Positions 8,975 through 18,466 of a stretch of 64,000 nt of DNA are shown here, piece after piece. The stretch's first letter is position 1. Each line of letters starts with the position of its first letter. The stretch is from Nocardioides immobilis (GTDB lineage Bacteria; Actinomycetota; Actinomycetes; Propionibacteriales; Nocardioidaceae), in assembly GCF_003515065.1 (NCBI RefSeq), contig NZ_QXGH01000014.1:62001-126000 (forward strand). The letters run 5' to 3'. The notes under the pieces are model-generated. The model searched no databases. It was not told the DNA's origin and saw only the letters and a list, made by a program, of their open reading frames with translations. The position numbers and the translations under genes were made by a program.

Positions 8975-10099
8975 TCACGACACCCCCAGCTCGGCGGCGA
9001 GGACCAGACCGGTCGCGCCGACGATCACTCCGTCGTCGCCGAGCGTCGTCGCCCGGACCACGAAGTGCTCCGCCGTGACGGGCATGACCCGCTCGCGGAT
9101 GAGCGGCGCCGCTGCCAGCGCCAGGGGCTCGACGAGGTCGAGCGGCCCGCTGAGGACCACCTCGCCGAGGTTGAGCGTGGCGACCACGGGCGCCAGGGCC
9201 TCCGCCAGGTGCTGCGCGGCGTCGGTGAGCACCCGGTCCGGCCCGTCGTCGACGATCCGCCGCCGCAGGCGCGGGACCGACAGGTAGGTCTCGAGGCACC
9301 CGCGCCGGCCGCAAGCACAGGCCTCGCCGCCCTCCTCGACGCGGACGTGGCCGATCTCGCCCGCGGCGCCGCCGTGCCCGTGCAGCAAGGAACCGCCGAG
9401 CACCAGTCCCGCGCCGACACCGGTGCTGAGCCGCAGCAGCATCAGGCCACCTTCGGCACCTCCGCCGAACGTGAACTCGCCCAGCACCGCGATGTTGGCG
9501 TCGTTGGCGACGTAGACGGGGTGTCCGAGAGCGGCGCCCAGCGTCTCCGCGAGCTTGACGTCGCGCCACCCGAGGTTCGGCGCATCGAGTACGACGCCCT
9601 CAGGGCTCACGACGCCGGGGCTGGCGACGCCGACGCCGAGCAACGGCGTCGTGGAGCCCCGGATCAGGTCCGCGGCGAAGGTGCGGACGGCCTCGACGGC
9701 CTCGTCACCACGCCGGCCCTCCAGCGCTCGCGCATCGCGGGTGACCACGGCGCCGGCCAGGTTGACGACGGCGCCGACAATCTGGCCGTCGACCGACAGG
9801 TCGATCGCGAGGATGTGTCGCGCGTCCGGTACCAGCCCGACCAGCGTCGGGGGCTTCCCGACCCGGCTCTCCGCGGGAGCACCCAGCTCCTCGACCAGCC
9901 CGTCGGCCAGCAGCTCGCCGACCAGCTCCGACACCGTCACGCGGGTCAGCCCGCTCGATCGCGCCAGGTCCGCACGACTCGCCGGGCCCTCACCGAAGAG
10001 CTGCTGGAGCACCATCGACCGGTGGTGGCGTCGCGAGTCGGCACGGTGCAGCTTGGTGCGGCCGCGGTTCGGGCGTTCGGTCGGACTGCTCCAGGACAT
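8975..10099 (-). CDS. ROK-family transcriptional repressor of the amino-sugar operon
   Basis: 374 residues. An N-terminal winged helix-turn-helix (about residues 22-75, with RADLARSSGLTRVTVSELVGE in part) precedes a ROK sugar-sensing domain with AIDLSVDGQ, NDANIAVLGE, LSTGVGAGL, GEIGHVRVE and the zinc cluster CACGRRGCLE. This is the NagC/Mlc/XylR architecture. It is the first gene of the minus-strand operon and is divergent from the ATPase gene, with 40 bases between the two starts. It therefore probably represses both units and its own synthesis until the sugar binds. The ATG at 10099 is the last start before the promoter region. The frame continues upstream only as an antisense artefact of the ATPase gene. 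Confidence 0.9.
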   Translation of the reverse strand: MSWSSPTERPNRGRTKLHRADSRRHHRSMVLQQLFGEGPASRADLARSSGLTRVTVSELVGELLADGLVEELGAPAESRVGKPPTLVGLVPDARHILAIDLSVDGQIVGAVVNLAGAVVTRDARALEGRRGDEAVEAVRTFAADLIRGSTTPLLGVGVASPGVVSPEGVVLDAPNLGWRDVKLAETLGAALGHPVYVANDANIAVLGEFTFGGGAEGGLMLLRLSTGVGAGLVLGGSLLHGHGGAAGEIGHVRVEEGGEACACGRRGCLETYLSVPRLRRRIVDDGPDRVLTDAAQHLAEALAPVVATLNLGEVVLSGPLDLVEPLALAAAPLIRERVMPVTAEHFVVRATTLGDDGVIVGATGLVLAAELGVS

Positions 10100-10103
10100 G
10101 TTT

Positions 10104-10122
10104 GTTAGTTCAGCATACTTAC
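10104..10122. promoter_or_regulatory. Putative ROK repressor operator
   Basis: GTTAGT at 10104-10109 and ACTTAC at 10117-10122 form an imperfect dyad (5 of 6 pairs) in the AT-rich 40-bp space between the divergent repressor and ATPase genes. A TATGCT -10 box for the repressor (complement of 10112-10117) lies inside it. That is where an autoregulating repressor would bind. The protein-site link is inferred. Confidence 0.45.
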
Positions 10123-10125
10123 ATA

Positions 10126-10139
10126 TAGGCTGTCTACCT
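10126..10139 (+). promoter_or_regulatory. Probable leaderless -10 promoter of the ATPase gene
   Basis: TAGGCT at 10126-10131 is 8 bases before ATG 10140, and no ribosome-binding site is visible. It abuts the operator-like dyad at 10104-10122. Confidence 0.5.
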
Positions 10140-11219
<1,080 letters not shown>

Positions 11220-11262
11220 CCGACGTACGGCGCGCCGCGCCCGCCGCGCGCGAGCGCCGACC

Positions 11263-11274
11263 TAGCGTGGAGGC
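11263..11274 (+). promoter_or_regulatory. Probable leaderless -10 promoter of the DUF6542 gene
   Basis: TAGCGT at 11263-11268 lies 6 bases before the GTG at 11275. GGAGG at 11269-11273 is too close to the GTG to work well as a ribosome-binding site. Confidence 0.45.
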
Positions 11275-11715
11275 GTGACGAGCGCATCGCGCACGCTGTG
11301 GGAACAGGGCGACGAGCCCGGCTACGAGGTGGCCGCGCTCGCGGTGGCCCTGCTGCTGACCGCGGCCACGATCGATCTCGCGCTCGCGGACCGGCTCGGC
11401 CTGCTCTTCGACCTCACCTTCGTCACGGTGTGCGCCCGGGCAGCACTGATCGTGCGACCCGCCGCCTTCTTCACCGTCGGGGTGCTGCCGCCGCTCGCGA
11501 TGCTCGCCGCGATCCTGCTGCTGGCGCTCGTGGAGCCGGCCTCGATCGCCCACCCCGACGACGGCGCCGTCCAGGCGACCGTCTCCGGCCTGTCGGCCCA
11601 CGCGGTAGCGCTCGTGGTCGGCTACCTGGTGTGCCTGGCTGTGCTCGCGGTGCGCAACCAGGTTCAGACGAACCGGTCGGGGTCTCCCGCGCCGCGGCGC
11701 ACCAGCTCGGGGTAG
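11275..11715 (+). CDS. DUF6542-like small membrane protein
   Basis: 146 residues with about four hydrophobic membrane segments (roughly residues 19-38, 42-62, 64-90 and 108-126) after a short polar N-terminus and before a basic, Ser/Pro-rich tail. The pattern of a polytopic core with AARALIVRP-like loop residues matches the actinobacterial DUF6542 proteins, as I recall them. The function is unknown. The last 52 bases overlap the 3' end of the convergent Sua5/YciO gene, so the tail sequence is constrained by both genes. The GTG start sits directly behind a TANNNT box. Confidence 0.7.
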   Translation: MTSASRTLWEQGDEPGYEVAALAVALLLTAATIDLALADRLGLLFDLTFVTVCARAALIVRPAAFFTVGVLPPLAMLAAILLLALVEPASIAHPDDGAVQATVSGLSAHAVALVVGYLVCLAVLAVRNQVQTNRSGSPAPRRTSSG

Positions 11716-12284
11716 CCCTCCGACCAGTCGACGACCGTGGTCGGCTCGGCCGGGATCTCCCCCGCCTCGACCACGATGTCGACCTGGTGGTCGAGCTCTT
11801 CCTTGATCTCCCAGCCCATCGTCCGCGGCTCGGTCTCGCCCGGCAGGATCAGCGAGCTCGACAGCAGCGGCTCACCCAGCAGGTCGAGGATCGCCCGCAC
11901 CACCCCGTGGTCGGGGATGCGAACTCCGACGGTGCGCTTCTTGGGATGCATCAGGCGGCGGGGCACCTCCGGCATCGCCGGCAGGATGAACGTGTAGGGA
12001 CCCGGCGTGGCCGAGCGGATCGCTCGGAACGCGGCGTTGTCGACGTGGACGAGCTGTCCGAGCTGGGAGAAGTCGCGGCAGACCAGGGTGAAGTGGTGGC
12101 GGTCGTCGAGCCCCCGGATCCGGAGGATCCGGTCGCGACCGTCCCGGTTGCCGACCCGGCACCCGAGGGCGTAGCCCGAGTCCGTCGGGTAGGCGATGAG
12201 CGCGTCCTCGTGCAGGGCGTCGACGATCTGCTGCAGCGCCCGCGGCTGCGGGTTGTCCGGGTGGACGTCGAGATAGCGAGCCAT
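11664..12284 (-). CDS. Sua5/YciO/YrdC-family protein
   Basis: 206 residues of the YrdC fold. YPTDSGYALGC near residue 33 and PGPYTFILPA near residue 105 are the nucleotide and RNA-binding landmarks of the family. True TsaC/Sua5 enzymes make threonylcarbamoyl-AMP for the t6A base of tRNAs that read ANN codons. This protein is closer to the YciO branch (HPDNPQPR at the N-terminus), whose exact role is less certain. It lies 9 bases after ispH on the same strand and is probably co-transcribed. Its 3' end overlaps the convergent DUF6542 gene. Confidence 0.85.
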   Translation of the reverse strand: MARYLDVHPDNPQPRALQQIVDALHEDALIAYPTDSGYALGCRVGNRDGRDRILRIRGLDDRHHFTLVCRDFSQLGQLVHVDNAAFRAIRSATPGPYTFILPAMPEVPRRLMHPKKRTVGVRIPDHGVVRAILDLLGEPLLSSSLILPGETEPRTMGWEIKEELDHQVDIVVEAGEIPAEPTTVVDWSEGYPELVRRGAGDPDRFV

Positions 12285-12293
12285 CGGTGGTTG

Positions 12294-13295
12294 CTACGGA
12301 CGGCCGGCGGCCTTGAGGTCGCGGTGCAGCTCCTTGGGGAGCGAGAACACCAGCGACTCCTCGGCGGTCTGGACCGCGCGAGCGTCGGGGAACCCGCGGT
12401 CGGCGAGGAAGGCGAGCACGCCGGTCACCAGGTCGTCCGGCACCGACGCCCCGGAGGTGACGCTGACCGTGCGGACGCCGTCGAGCCAGGACTCGTCGAT
12501 CTCGGACGCGTCGTCGACGCGGTACGACGTCTTCGCGCCCGCCTCGAGCGCGACCTCGACCAGGCGCACGGAGTTCGAGGAGTTGGCGGAGCCCACCACG
12601 ATCACCAGGTCGGCGGTGGCGCCGATCTCCTTGACCGCCACCTGGCGGTTCTGGGTCGCGTAGCAGATGTCGTCGCTCGGCGGGTCCTCGAGCTGGGGGA
12701 ACTTCGTGCGCAGCCGGCGCACGGTCTCCATCGTCTCGTCGACGCTGAGCGTGGTCTGGGACAGCCAGGCGAGCTTCGCGTCCGGCGGGAACTCGAGCTT
12801 GTCGACGTCGTCGGGGTGCTCGACGAGCACGGTCTGGTCGGGGGCCTCTCCCGCCGTACCCTCGACCTCCTCGTGACCGGCGTGGCCGATCAGCAGGATG
12901 GTGTAGCCCTCGCGGGCGAAGCGGACCGCCTCGCGGTGCACCTTGGTGACCAGCGGGCAGGTCGCGTCGATGGTCTTCAGCTCCCGCTCCGCCGCCTGGC
13001 GGTGGACGGCCGGCGACACTCCGTGGGCGGAGAAGACGACGGTGGCGCCGGGCGGGACCTCGTCGAGCTCCTCGACGAAGATCGCGCCGCGCTTCTCGAG
13101 GTTCGACACGACGTGCTTGTTGTGGACGATCTGCTTGCGGACGTAGACCGGGGCGCCGTACAGGTCGAGTGCCTCCTCGACCGTCACCACGGCACGGTCG
13201 ACACCGGCGCAGTAGCCCCGCGGGTCGGCCAGCAGGACCTGCCGGTCGGCGTCGTCCACGGACAGGACGCGAGGGGTACCGATGTCGATCGTCAT
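12294..13295 (-). CDS. ispH: 4-hydroxy-3-methylbut-2-enyl diphosphate reductase
   Basis: 333 residues. IspH (LytB) makes IPP and DMAPP in the last step of the methylerythritol phosphate pathway, using a 4Fe-4S cluster. The three cluster cysteines are visible in [22 protein letters not shown] and [11 protein letters not shown]. Other family marks are [27 protein letters not shown] and GSANSSNS. A run of about 15 residues precedes the conserved LLADPRGYC. The ATG start lies 7 bases after a TAGACT -10 box, so the transcript is probably leaderless. The Sua5/YciO gene follows 9 bases later. Confidence 0.96.
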   Translation of the reverse strand: MTIDIGTPRVLSVDDADRQVLLADPRGYCAGVDRAVVTVEEALDLYGAPVYVRKQIVHNKHVVSNLEKRGAIFVEELDEVPPGATVVFSAHGVSPAVHRQAAERELKTIDATCPLVTKVHREAVRFAREGYTILLIGHAGHEEVEGTAGEAPDQTVLVEHPDDVDKLEFPPDAKLAWLSQTTLSVDETMETVRRLRTKFPQLEDPPSDDICYATQNRQVAVKEIGATADLVIVVGSANSSNSVRLVEVALEAGAKTSYRVDDASEIDESWLDGVRTVSVTSGASVPDDLVTGVLAFLADRGFPDARAVQTAEESLVFSLPKELHRDLKAAGRP

Positions 13296-13308
13296 GCCTG
13301 CCAGTCTA
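13296..13308 (-). promoter_or_regulatory. Probable leaderless -10 promoter of ispH
   Basis: On the minus strand TAGACT (complement of 13303-13308) is followed by 7 bases and the ATG at 13295. No Shine-Dalgarno is present. Confidence 0.5.
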
Positions 13309-13360
13309 CGGGCGTCGCGACCACGCCCGAAAACGCGCGAGCCGTCGCATCTGACCCGAA

Positions 13361-13401
13361 AAATGCACCGAGCCGGCGCATCCTCAAGATGCGCCGACTC
13401 G
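13361..13401 (-). terminator. Intrinsic terminator after rplQ
   Basis: Arms 13369-13382 and 13388-13401 form a 14-bp stem with one mismatch and a 5-base loop. Read on the minus strand the stem is followed by GTGCATTTTTCGGG, a T5 tract. It begins 15 bases after the rplQ stop and ends the infA-alpha operon. The CATTTTT run is unusual in such GC-rich DNA. Confidence 0.85.
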
Positions 13402-13415
13402 GCAACGTGCAGCGA

Positions 13416-14003
13416 TCAGGCCTGCTCGTCGGTCTCCTCGACCTCGGCAGCGGGCTCGTCGGTCGCCTCGTCGGCGGCCGACTCCTCGGTCTCCTCGACC
13501 TCGGCCGGCGCCTCGGCGTCGGCGGTGGTCTCCTCGACCTCGGCGGTGGTCTCCTCGACCGCGGGCTCCTCCTCGACGACCGGAGCGGCAGGCTCGGCGG
13601 TCTTCTTGGAGGCCGACGGCTTCGGGTCGTACGCGTCGGTCACCAGCTCGATCACGGCCATGGGGGCGTTGTCGCCGTGGCGGGGACCGATCTTGGTAAT
13701 CCGGGTGTAGCCACCCGGACGCTCGGCGAAGACCGGCGCGATCTCGGTGAAGAGGTGGTGCACGACGCCCTTGTCGGTGATGCTCTTCAGCACCTCGCGG
13801 CGGTTGTGCAGCGGGTTCTCACCCAGGTGCGCCTTCTTGGCCTTGGTGATCAGCTTCTCGGCGTAGGGCCGCAGGGTGCGGGCCTTCGCCTCCGTGGTCG
13901 TGATCCGGCCGTGCTCGAAGAGCGCGGTGGCCAGGTTGCGGAGGATGAGCCGCTGGTGGGCCGGGCTACCGCCGAGGCGGGGACCCTTCTTGGGCTTGGG
14001 CAT
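13416..14003 (-). CDS. rplQ: 50S ribosomal protein L17
   Basis: 195 residues. The first 120 or so are the L17 core ([18 protein letters not shown] start, [14 protein letters not shown], then [17 protein letters not shown] in part). The last 70 residues form a Glu/Ala/Thr-rich acidic tail with repeated VEET/AEVEE units. Such tails are known on actinobacterial L17 but this one is long. It is the last gene of the alpha operon, 226 bases after rpoA with a nested hairpin between them, and is followed by an intrinsic terminator. Confidence 0.97.
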   Translation of the reverse strand: MPKPKKGPRLGGSPAHQRLILRNLATALFEHGRITTTEAKARTLRPYAEKLITKAKKAHLGENPLHNRREVLKSITDKGVVHHLFTEIAPVFAERPGGYTRITKIGPRHGDNAPMAVIELVTDAYDPKPSASKKTAEPAAPVVEEEPAVEETTAEVEETTADAEAPAEVEETEESAADEATDEPAAEVEETDEQA

Positions 14004-14122
14004 TTCTGACTCTCATTCCCCCCGGCCGTACCAGGTACCGGGGATCAAGGCCCCCGACCGCGTGTCGGTCGGAAGCCGCCAATCAATCTGTAGTTGTGTC
14101 TACGTCAACCGCGAGGGCGGCA

Positions 14123-14215
14123 GCGTGTCGGACGGCCGGCGAAGCCGGCACGGTGAGGCGCCCGCGGGCCGAGCGAAGCGATGGCCCGTGCGGCGCGTCA
14201 CCGTTTCCGACACGC
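14123..14215. repeat. Large nested inverted repeat between rpoA and rplQ
   Basis: Three nested stems share one centre: 14123-14132 with 14206-14215 (10 bp, perfect), 14151-14162 with 14192-14203 (12 bp, one mismatch) and 14165-14170 with 14183-14188. Small GC stem-loops such as CCGGCGAAGCCGG fill the spaces. It occupies most of the 226-base rpoA-rplQ gap. It has no T tract. It looks like an inserted palindromic element or an RNA processing or attenuation structure. Outside it (14004-14122) I see no gene. Confidence 0.8.
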
Positions 14216-14229
14216 TCGCCCAATCCAAC

Positions 14230-15246
14230 TCAGTACTGCTCGTCCTCGACGAAGGTGTCGTCGTCGTCATCGCCGTACGACGCAAGCGCCGCGTGCGGGT
14301 CGAAGCCCGGAGCGCTGTCCTTGAGGGACAGGCCCATCTCGACCAGCTTCGCCTTGACCTCGTCGATCGACTTCGCACCGAAGTTGCGGATGTCGAGCAG
14401 GTCCTGCTCCGAGCGGCTGATGAGCTCACCCACGGTGTGGATGCCCTCGCGCTTGAGGCAGTTGTAGGACCGGACGGTGAGCTGCAGGTCCTCGACCGGC
14501 AGGGCCAGGTCGGCGGCGAGCTGCTCGTCGACGGGCGACGGGCCGATGTCGATGCCCTCGGCCTCGACGTTGAGCTCACGGGCCAGGCCGAAGAGCTCGA
14601 CCAGCGTCTTGCCGGCCGACGCGATGGCGTCGCGGGGCAGGATCGACGGCTTGGTCTCGACGTCGATGACGAGCTTGTCGAAGTCGGTGCGCTGCTCGAC
14701 ACGGGTGGCCTCGACCTTGTAGGTCACCTTCAGCACGGGGCTGTAGATCGAGTCGACCGGCATCCGGCCGATCTCGTTGTCGGCGCCCTTGTTCTGGACG
14801 GCCGAGACGTAGCCGCGGCCACGCTCGACGACGAGCTCCATCTCGAGCTTGCCGTTGTCGCCCAGGGTGGCGATCTTCAGGTCGGGGTTGTGGACCTCGA
14901 CACCGGCCGGGGGCGCGATGTCCGCCGCGGTGACGTCGCCGGCACCGGACTTGCGGAGGTACATGGTGACCGGCTCGTCGTGCTCCGAGGAGACGACCAG
15001 GCCCTTGAGGTTCAGGATGATCTCGGTGACGTCCTCCTTGACGCCCTCGATCGTCGAGAACTCGTGGAGCACGCTGTCGACCTTGATGCTGGTGACCGAC
15101 GCGCCCGGGATGGACGACAGGAGGGTACGACGGAGGGAGTTGCCGAGCGTGTAGCCGAAGCCAGGCTCGAGGGGCTCGATGACGAACCGCGACCGGAACT
15201 GGTCGACGGTCTCCTCCGACAGGGTGGGGCGCTGTGCGATGAGCAC
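14230..15246 (-). CDS. rpoA: DNA-directed RNA polymerase subunit alpha
   Basis: 338 residues. The N-terminal dimerisation domain (about 1-230; [20 protein letters not shown] in part, [13 protein letters not shown]) assembles the polymerase. After an acidic linker, the C-terminal domain (about 250-315; [29 protein letters not shown]) contacts promoter DNA and activators. The end is acidic ([12 protein letters not shown]). GTG 15246 has GGAAAGGAT upstream. It follows rpsD by 123 bases in the normal alpha operon order. Confidence 0.98.
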   Translation of the reverse strand: MLIAQRPTLSEETVDQFRSRFVIEPLEPGFGYTLGNSLRRTLLSSIPGASVTSIKVDSVLHEFSTIEGVKEDVTEIILNLKGLVVSSEHDEPVTMYLRKSGAGDVTAADIAPPAGVEVHNPDLKIATLGDNGKLEMELVVERGRGYVSAVQNKGADNEIGRMPVDSIYSPVLKVTYKVEATRVEQRTDFDKLVIDVETKPSILPRDAIASAGKTLVELFGLARELNVEAEGIDIGPSPVDEQLAADLALPVEDLQLTVRSYNCLKREGIHTVGELISRSEQDLLDIRNFGAKSIDEVKAKLVEMGLSLKDSAPGFDPHAALASYGDDDDDTFVEDEQY

Positions 15247-15369
15247 TGTGTTCTTATCCTTTCCGGACCGACCGCTATATGAGGGCCCAGACGTGGTGCT
15301 TGGACGGGTGAGGCTGAAGGTGGGCGGGGAAGCCCGGTCAGGCGGCGCTGACGAGGCCCCCCACTCACG

Positions 15370-15978
15370 TCACTTCTTCGAGTAGTACTCGACGATGAGC
15401 TGCTCCTGGATCGGGAGGTCGATCTGCTCCCGGACCGGCAGCTGGTGCACCAGGATGCGCATCCGCGTCGGCAGCGCCTCGAGCCAGGCAGGCACGATCC
15501 GCTCGCCGTGGGTCTCGCGGGCGACGATGAACGGCGTCATCTCCAGCGACTTCTCGCGGACGTCGATGATGTCGTACTGCGTCACCTGGAACGACGGGAT
15601 GTCGACCTTCTTGCCGTTGACCAGGAAGTGACCGTGGGTCACCAGCTGGCGGGCGTGACGGCGGGTCCGGGCGAACCCGGCGCGGTAGACGACGTTGTCC
15701 AGGCGGCACTCGAGCAGCTGGAGCAGGTTGTCGCCGGTCTTGCCCTGGCGACGCGCGGCCTCGACGTAGTACTTGTGGAACTGCTTCTCGAGGATGCCGT
15801 AGGTGTAGCGCGCCTTCTGCTTCTCCTGCAGCTGGTTGCGGTACTCGCTCTCCTTGATCCGCGCGCGGCCGTGCTGGCCCGGCGGGTAGGGGCGCTTCTC
15901 GAAGGCAGCGTCGCCGCCGATGAGGTCGACACCGAGACGGCGCGACTTCTTGGTGATGGGACCGGTGTAACGGGCCAT
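15370..15978 (-). CDS. rpsD: 30S ribosomal protein S4
   Basis: 202 residues. MARYTGPITKKSRRLGVDL is the usual N-terminus of actinobacterial S4. RPYPPGQHG and the S4 RNA-binding domain (about 92-155; LECRLDNVVYRAGFA, GHFLVNGKKVDIPS) follow, and it ends in EYYSKK. It starts assembly of the 16S 5' domain and in many bacteria represses the alpha operon. AAGGAC precedes the ATG. It sits 30 bases after rpsK. Confidence 0.98.
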   Translation of the reverse strand: MARYTGPITKKSRRLGVDLIGGDAAFEKRPYPPGQHGRARIKESEYRNQLQEKQKARYTYGILEKQFHKYYVEAARRQGKTGDNLLQLLECRLDNVVYRAGFARTRRHARQLVTHGHFLVNGKKVDIPSFQVTQYDIIDVREKSLEMTPFIVARETHGERIVPAWLEALPTRMRILVHQLPVREQIDLPIQEQLIVEYYSKK

Positions 15979-16008
15979 GTCCTTACGCTCTCTTTCTCAG
16001 TCTCGGGG

Positions 16009-16410
16009 TCAGACGCGCCGGCGCTTGGGCGGGCGGCAACCGTTGTGCGGGGCAGGGGTGACGTCCTGGATGGTGCCGACCTCGAGGCCGATCGCACCCA
16101 GGGACCGGATCGCCGTCTCGCGGCCCGAGCCCGGGCCCTTGACGAAGACGTCGATCTTCTTCATGCCGTGCTCCATCGCCCGACGGCCGGCGGCCTCAGC
16201 GGCCATCTGCGCGGCGTACGGCGTGGACTTGCGGGAGCCCTTGAAGCCGACGGTGCCGGCAGAGGCCCACGAGATGACCGCCCCGGTGGGGTCGGTGATC
16301 GTGACGATCGTGTTGTTGAACGTGCTCTTGATGTGGGCTTCGCCCTGAGCGACGTTCTTCTTCTCCTTGCGGCGGACCTTCTTCGCGCCCGCACGAGCCT
16401 TGGGAGGCAT
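16009..16410 (-). CDS. rpsK: 30S ribosomal protein S11
   Basis: 133 residues. After a basic N-terminal tail come [30 protein letters not shown] and the terminal [18 protein letters not shown] (each part of the S11 consensus). S11 lies on the platform of the 30S subunit near the mRNA exit. Only 5 bases separate it from rpsM, so the two are in one transcript and probably coupled. Confidence 0.98.
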   Translation of the reverse strand: MPPKARAGAKKVRRKEKKNVAQGEAHIKSTFNNTIVTITDPTGAVISWASAGTVGFKGSRKSTPYAAQMAAEAAGRRAMEHGMKKIDVFVKGPGSGRETAIRSLGAIGLEVGTIQDVTPAPHNGCRPPKRRRV

Positions 16411-16415
16411 CTAGA

Positions 16416-16793
16416 TCACTTCGCCTTCTTCTTGCCGGCAACGGTGCGCTTCGGGCCCTTGCGGGTACGAGCGTTGGTCTTGGTGCGCTGACCGCGGACC
16501 GGGAGGCCCTGGCGGTGACGACGACCCTGGTAGCTGCCGATCTCGATCTTGCGGCGGATGTCGGCCTGGACCTCGCGACGGAGGTCACCCTCGATCTTGA
16601 TGTCCGCGCCGTCGATCGCGTCGCGCAGCTTGACCAGCTCTTCGTCGCCCAGCTCGTGGACGCGCAGGTCGGGGCTGACCCCGGTGGCTTCCAGCAGCTT
16701 CTGAGCGCGGGTACGGCCGATGCCGTAGATGTAGGTAAGAGCGACCTCGATGCGCTTGTCGCGCGGCAGGTCTACTCCGACGAGGCGTGCCAT
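16416..16793 (-). CDS. rpsM: 30S ribosomal protein S13
   Basis: 125 residues. [20 protein letters not shown] is the normal start, followed by [10 protein letters not shown] (helix-hairpin-helix) and the [20 protein letters not shown] tail that reaches the P-site tRNA (here with an extra basic end, VAGKKKAK). It is in the head of the small subunit. It is the second gene after rpmJ in the infA operon, separated from it by a 149-base gap with two palindromes. Confidence 0.98.
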   Translation of the reverse strand: MARLVGVDLPRDKRIEVALTYIYGIGRTRAQKLLEATGVSPDLRVHELGDEELVKLRDAIDGADIKIEGDLRREVQADIRRKIEIGSYQGRRHRQGLPVRGQRTKTNARTRKGPKRTVAGKKKAK

Positions 16794-16841
16794 GAAAGGC
16801 GTATCTCCTTGGATTCCACTGAGGTGTCGTGCGTGATGCGT

Positions 16842-16899
16842 CCGTCCGCGGACGGCGCCGGCCTCAGTTCCGACGGTGGGCTTCGTCGTACGACGAAGC
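16842..16899. repeat. Two perfect palindromes in the rpmJ-rpsM gap
   Basis: CCGTCCGCGGACGG (16842-16855, 14 bp) and GCTTCGTCGTACGACGAAGC (16880-16899, 20 bp) are both perfect. They fill the only sizeable gap of the infA-alpha operon before rpsM (16794-16942). As RNA they would fold into two short hairpins upstream of the rpsM start, or in DNA they could bind a dimeric protein. No T tract follows. Confidence 0.75.
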
Positions 16900-16942
16900 T
16901 GCGATCACGCTGCAGAGGTTATTCAGTTGTGGCGGTTCTGCT

Positions 16943-17056
16943 TCAGCCCTGGCGCTGCTTGTGGCGCGGGTTCTCGCAGATCACCATGACGCGGCCGTGG
17001 CGACGGATCACCTTGCACTTGTCACAGATCGGCTTGACGCTCGGGTTGACCTTCAT
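16943..17056 (-). CDS. rpmJ: 50S ribosomal protein L36
   Basis: A 37-residue protein, [20 protein letters not shown] and onward, read from ATG 17056 to TGA 16943. The zinc ligands of the C+ form are all present: Cys11, Cys14, Cys27 and His32. The C+ form needs zinc, so zinc starvation would call on a C- paralogue elsewhere if one exists. It lies between infA and rpsM, the standard place, 35 bases after infA with AAAGGGC upstream. Confidence 0.97.
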   Translation of the reverse strand: MKVNPSVKPICDKCKVIRRHGRVMVICENPRHKQRQG

Positions 17057-17091
17057 GTCAGCCCTTTCTTGGGGTAGCGGCTTGTCGGTGC

Positions 17092-17313
17092 TTACTTGTA
17101 GCGGTAGACGATGCGACCCCGGCTGAGGTCGTACGGCGAGAGCTCCACCACGACCCGATCCTCGGGGAGGATCCGGATGTAGTGCTGGCGCATCTTGCCG
17201 CTGATGTGAGCGAGGACCTTGTGGCCGTTGCTCAGCTCCACACGGAACATCGCGTTAGGAAGGGCCTCCACAACGGAGCCCTCCATCTCGATGACGCCTT
17301 CTTTCTTCGCCAT
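17092..17313 (-). CDS. infA: Translation initiation factor IF-1
   Basis: 73 residues with the whole S1/OB-fold sequence: [20 protein letters not shown] (part), [20 protein letters not shown] and [13 protein letters not shown]. It binds the ribosomal A site during initiation. It is the first gene of the infA-rpmJ-rpsM-rpsK-rpsD-rpoA-rplQ transcription unit, with a leader of about 190 bases from the predicted promoter near 17513. GAAGGA precedes the ATG. Confidence 0.98.
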   Translation of the reverse strand: MAKKEGVIEMEGSVVEALPNAMFRVELSNGHKVLAHISGKMRQHYIRILPEDRVVVELSPYDLSRGRIVYRYK

Positions 17314-17512
17314 GCCGTCCTTCGGGTTGGGGTTGTCTACCGGTGACCCGGGAACCTCCTCCGCAGCCCTGACGGGCGACTTCGGTGGACCTCGTGATGT
17401 CGTGTCGCGAGCCTCAACCCAGCGCGCAGCGACCTACTCTGGAGGAGTCGATCGGTAGCGACCGGGCAGCCGCGAGGCAGCACGACACAGACCCACGTTG
17501 GGCCGACACGCC

Positions 17513-17542
17513 AGTTTAGTCCACTGATTCACGAACTCCCAA
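17513..17542 (-). promoter_or_regulatory. infA: Predicted promoter of the infA-alpha operon
   Basis: On the minus strand TTGGGA (complement of 17537-17542) and TAAACT (complement of 17513-17518) are 18 bases apart and fit a housekeeping promoter. The -35 lies in the 3' end of the lipoprotein gene upstream. The remaining 17314-17512 would be a leader of about 190 bases with no gene seen in it. Confidence 0.5.
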
Positions 17543-18446
17543 TCGCGACCGTGAGCAACTCGGTGGCGATCGCTGCTGCCCGGCCGGTCGCGGCGTCGTC
17601 GACCTCGACCTCGTAGATGACGGGTCCGACCTGGGCAAGACCGGACGCTTGGCTCACCGCAGCGGCAGGGTCGTGGACCAGCAGGGCGGCGTCGGCACCC
17701 GGCACCTGGATCTGCTGGGGAGAGACGCCCTCCGGGACGTATCCGTGCTCAGCGAGGTAGCGGTCCGGGTCGCCGGCGTCACGGGCGGTGCTGAGGGTCG
17801 CGCTGGTGCCCGTTCCGGTCTCCCAGGAACATGAGGACCACGCCTCCTCCGCAGGGCCGGCCTCCCGCTCGGCACGCCGCCCCAGCACGGAGGTGACCTG
17901 CGGGTCGAGGTCACAGACGTCCGGCACCGCAGCGCCGGTGTGGTCGACGGCGTCCCCACCGAGCGCCGCCGACAGCAGTCGTACGGCGACCTCCGTCGAG
18001 CCACCGAAGGTGACCACGAAGGCGTTCCCGTCCACCTCAGCGGCGACCTGCTCGATCACCAGGTCGCCATCGTCCGTGGTGAGGACGACCGCATCGTCGG
18101 CGCCGGGTACCTCGATCGGGTTCTCGGTCACCTCGCCGAACATCTCGAGGCCCCGCACGACCTGGTCGAGGTCCCCCTCACCTGCACTGACGGTCAAGGT
18201 AAACGGTGCCTCGTCCTCGCTCTGCTGGTAGGAGCAGAGCGGGAAAGGCAGGTCCGGGGAGGGCTCGTGGGCGCGAAGGTAGCTCGCCCCGACGATACGG
18301 GTCGCGTCCTCCGGCGGGAGGAGGGCGCAGACGTCGTCGATCGGCTCCGGGTCCCCGGACGAGCCACTCCCGGAGCCGTCGTCACCACCCGAGCACGCGG
18401 AGAGGACCAGAGCGGCTGCACCGGCCGCGAGAATCGAGCGCATCAC
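17529..18446 (-). CDS. Secreted lipoprotein of unknown function
   Basis: About 305 residues. The signal peptide MRSILAAGAAALVLSAC has a lipobox, so the mature protein is lipid-anchored outside the membrane. A Gly/Ser/Asp linker follows the lipidated cysteine. The body holds two similar halves, each opening with a Cys-containing segment (DDVCALLPPEDATRIVG and VPDVCDLDPQVTSVLG) and a later CSYQ or CSWE cysteine, so it looks like a DUF3558-like duplicated fold. The GTG at 18446 (next codon ATG) is preferred because TAGCCT lies 7 bases upstream; the ATG at 18443 would also work. Its 3' end carries the infA promoter. Confidence 0.75.
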   Translation of the reverse strand: MMRSILAAGAAALVLSACSGGDDGSGSGSSGDPEPIDDVCALLPPEDATRIVGASYLRAHEPSPDLPFPLCSYQQSEDEAPFTLTVSAGEGDLDQVVRGLEMFGEVTENPIEVPGADDAVVLTTDDGDLVIEQVAAEVDGNAFVVTFGGSTEVAVRLLSAALGGDAVDHTGAAVPDVCDLDPQVTSVLGRRAEREAGPAEEAWSSCSWETGTGTSATLSTARDAGDPDRYLAEHGYVPEGVSPQQIQVPGADAALLVHDPAAAVSQASGLAQVGPVIYEVEVDDAATGRAAAIATELLTVAIGSS

Positions 18447-18459
18447 CCGGCGCAGGCTA
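18447..18459 (-). promoter_or_regulatory. Probable leaderless -10 promoter of the lipoprotein gene
   Basis: TAGCCT on the minus strand (complement of 18454-18459) is 7 bases before GTG 18446. Confidence 0.4.
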
Positions 18460-18466
18460 GCGGTGC

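Noticed and set aside
11298..14009. A 903-codon plus-strand open frame
   Set aside because: It is antisense to the Sua5/YciO, ispH and rplQ genes, whose products are certain.
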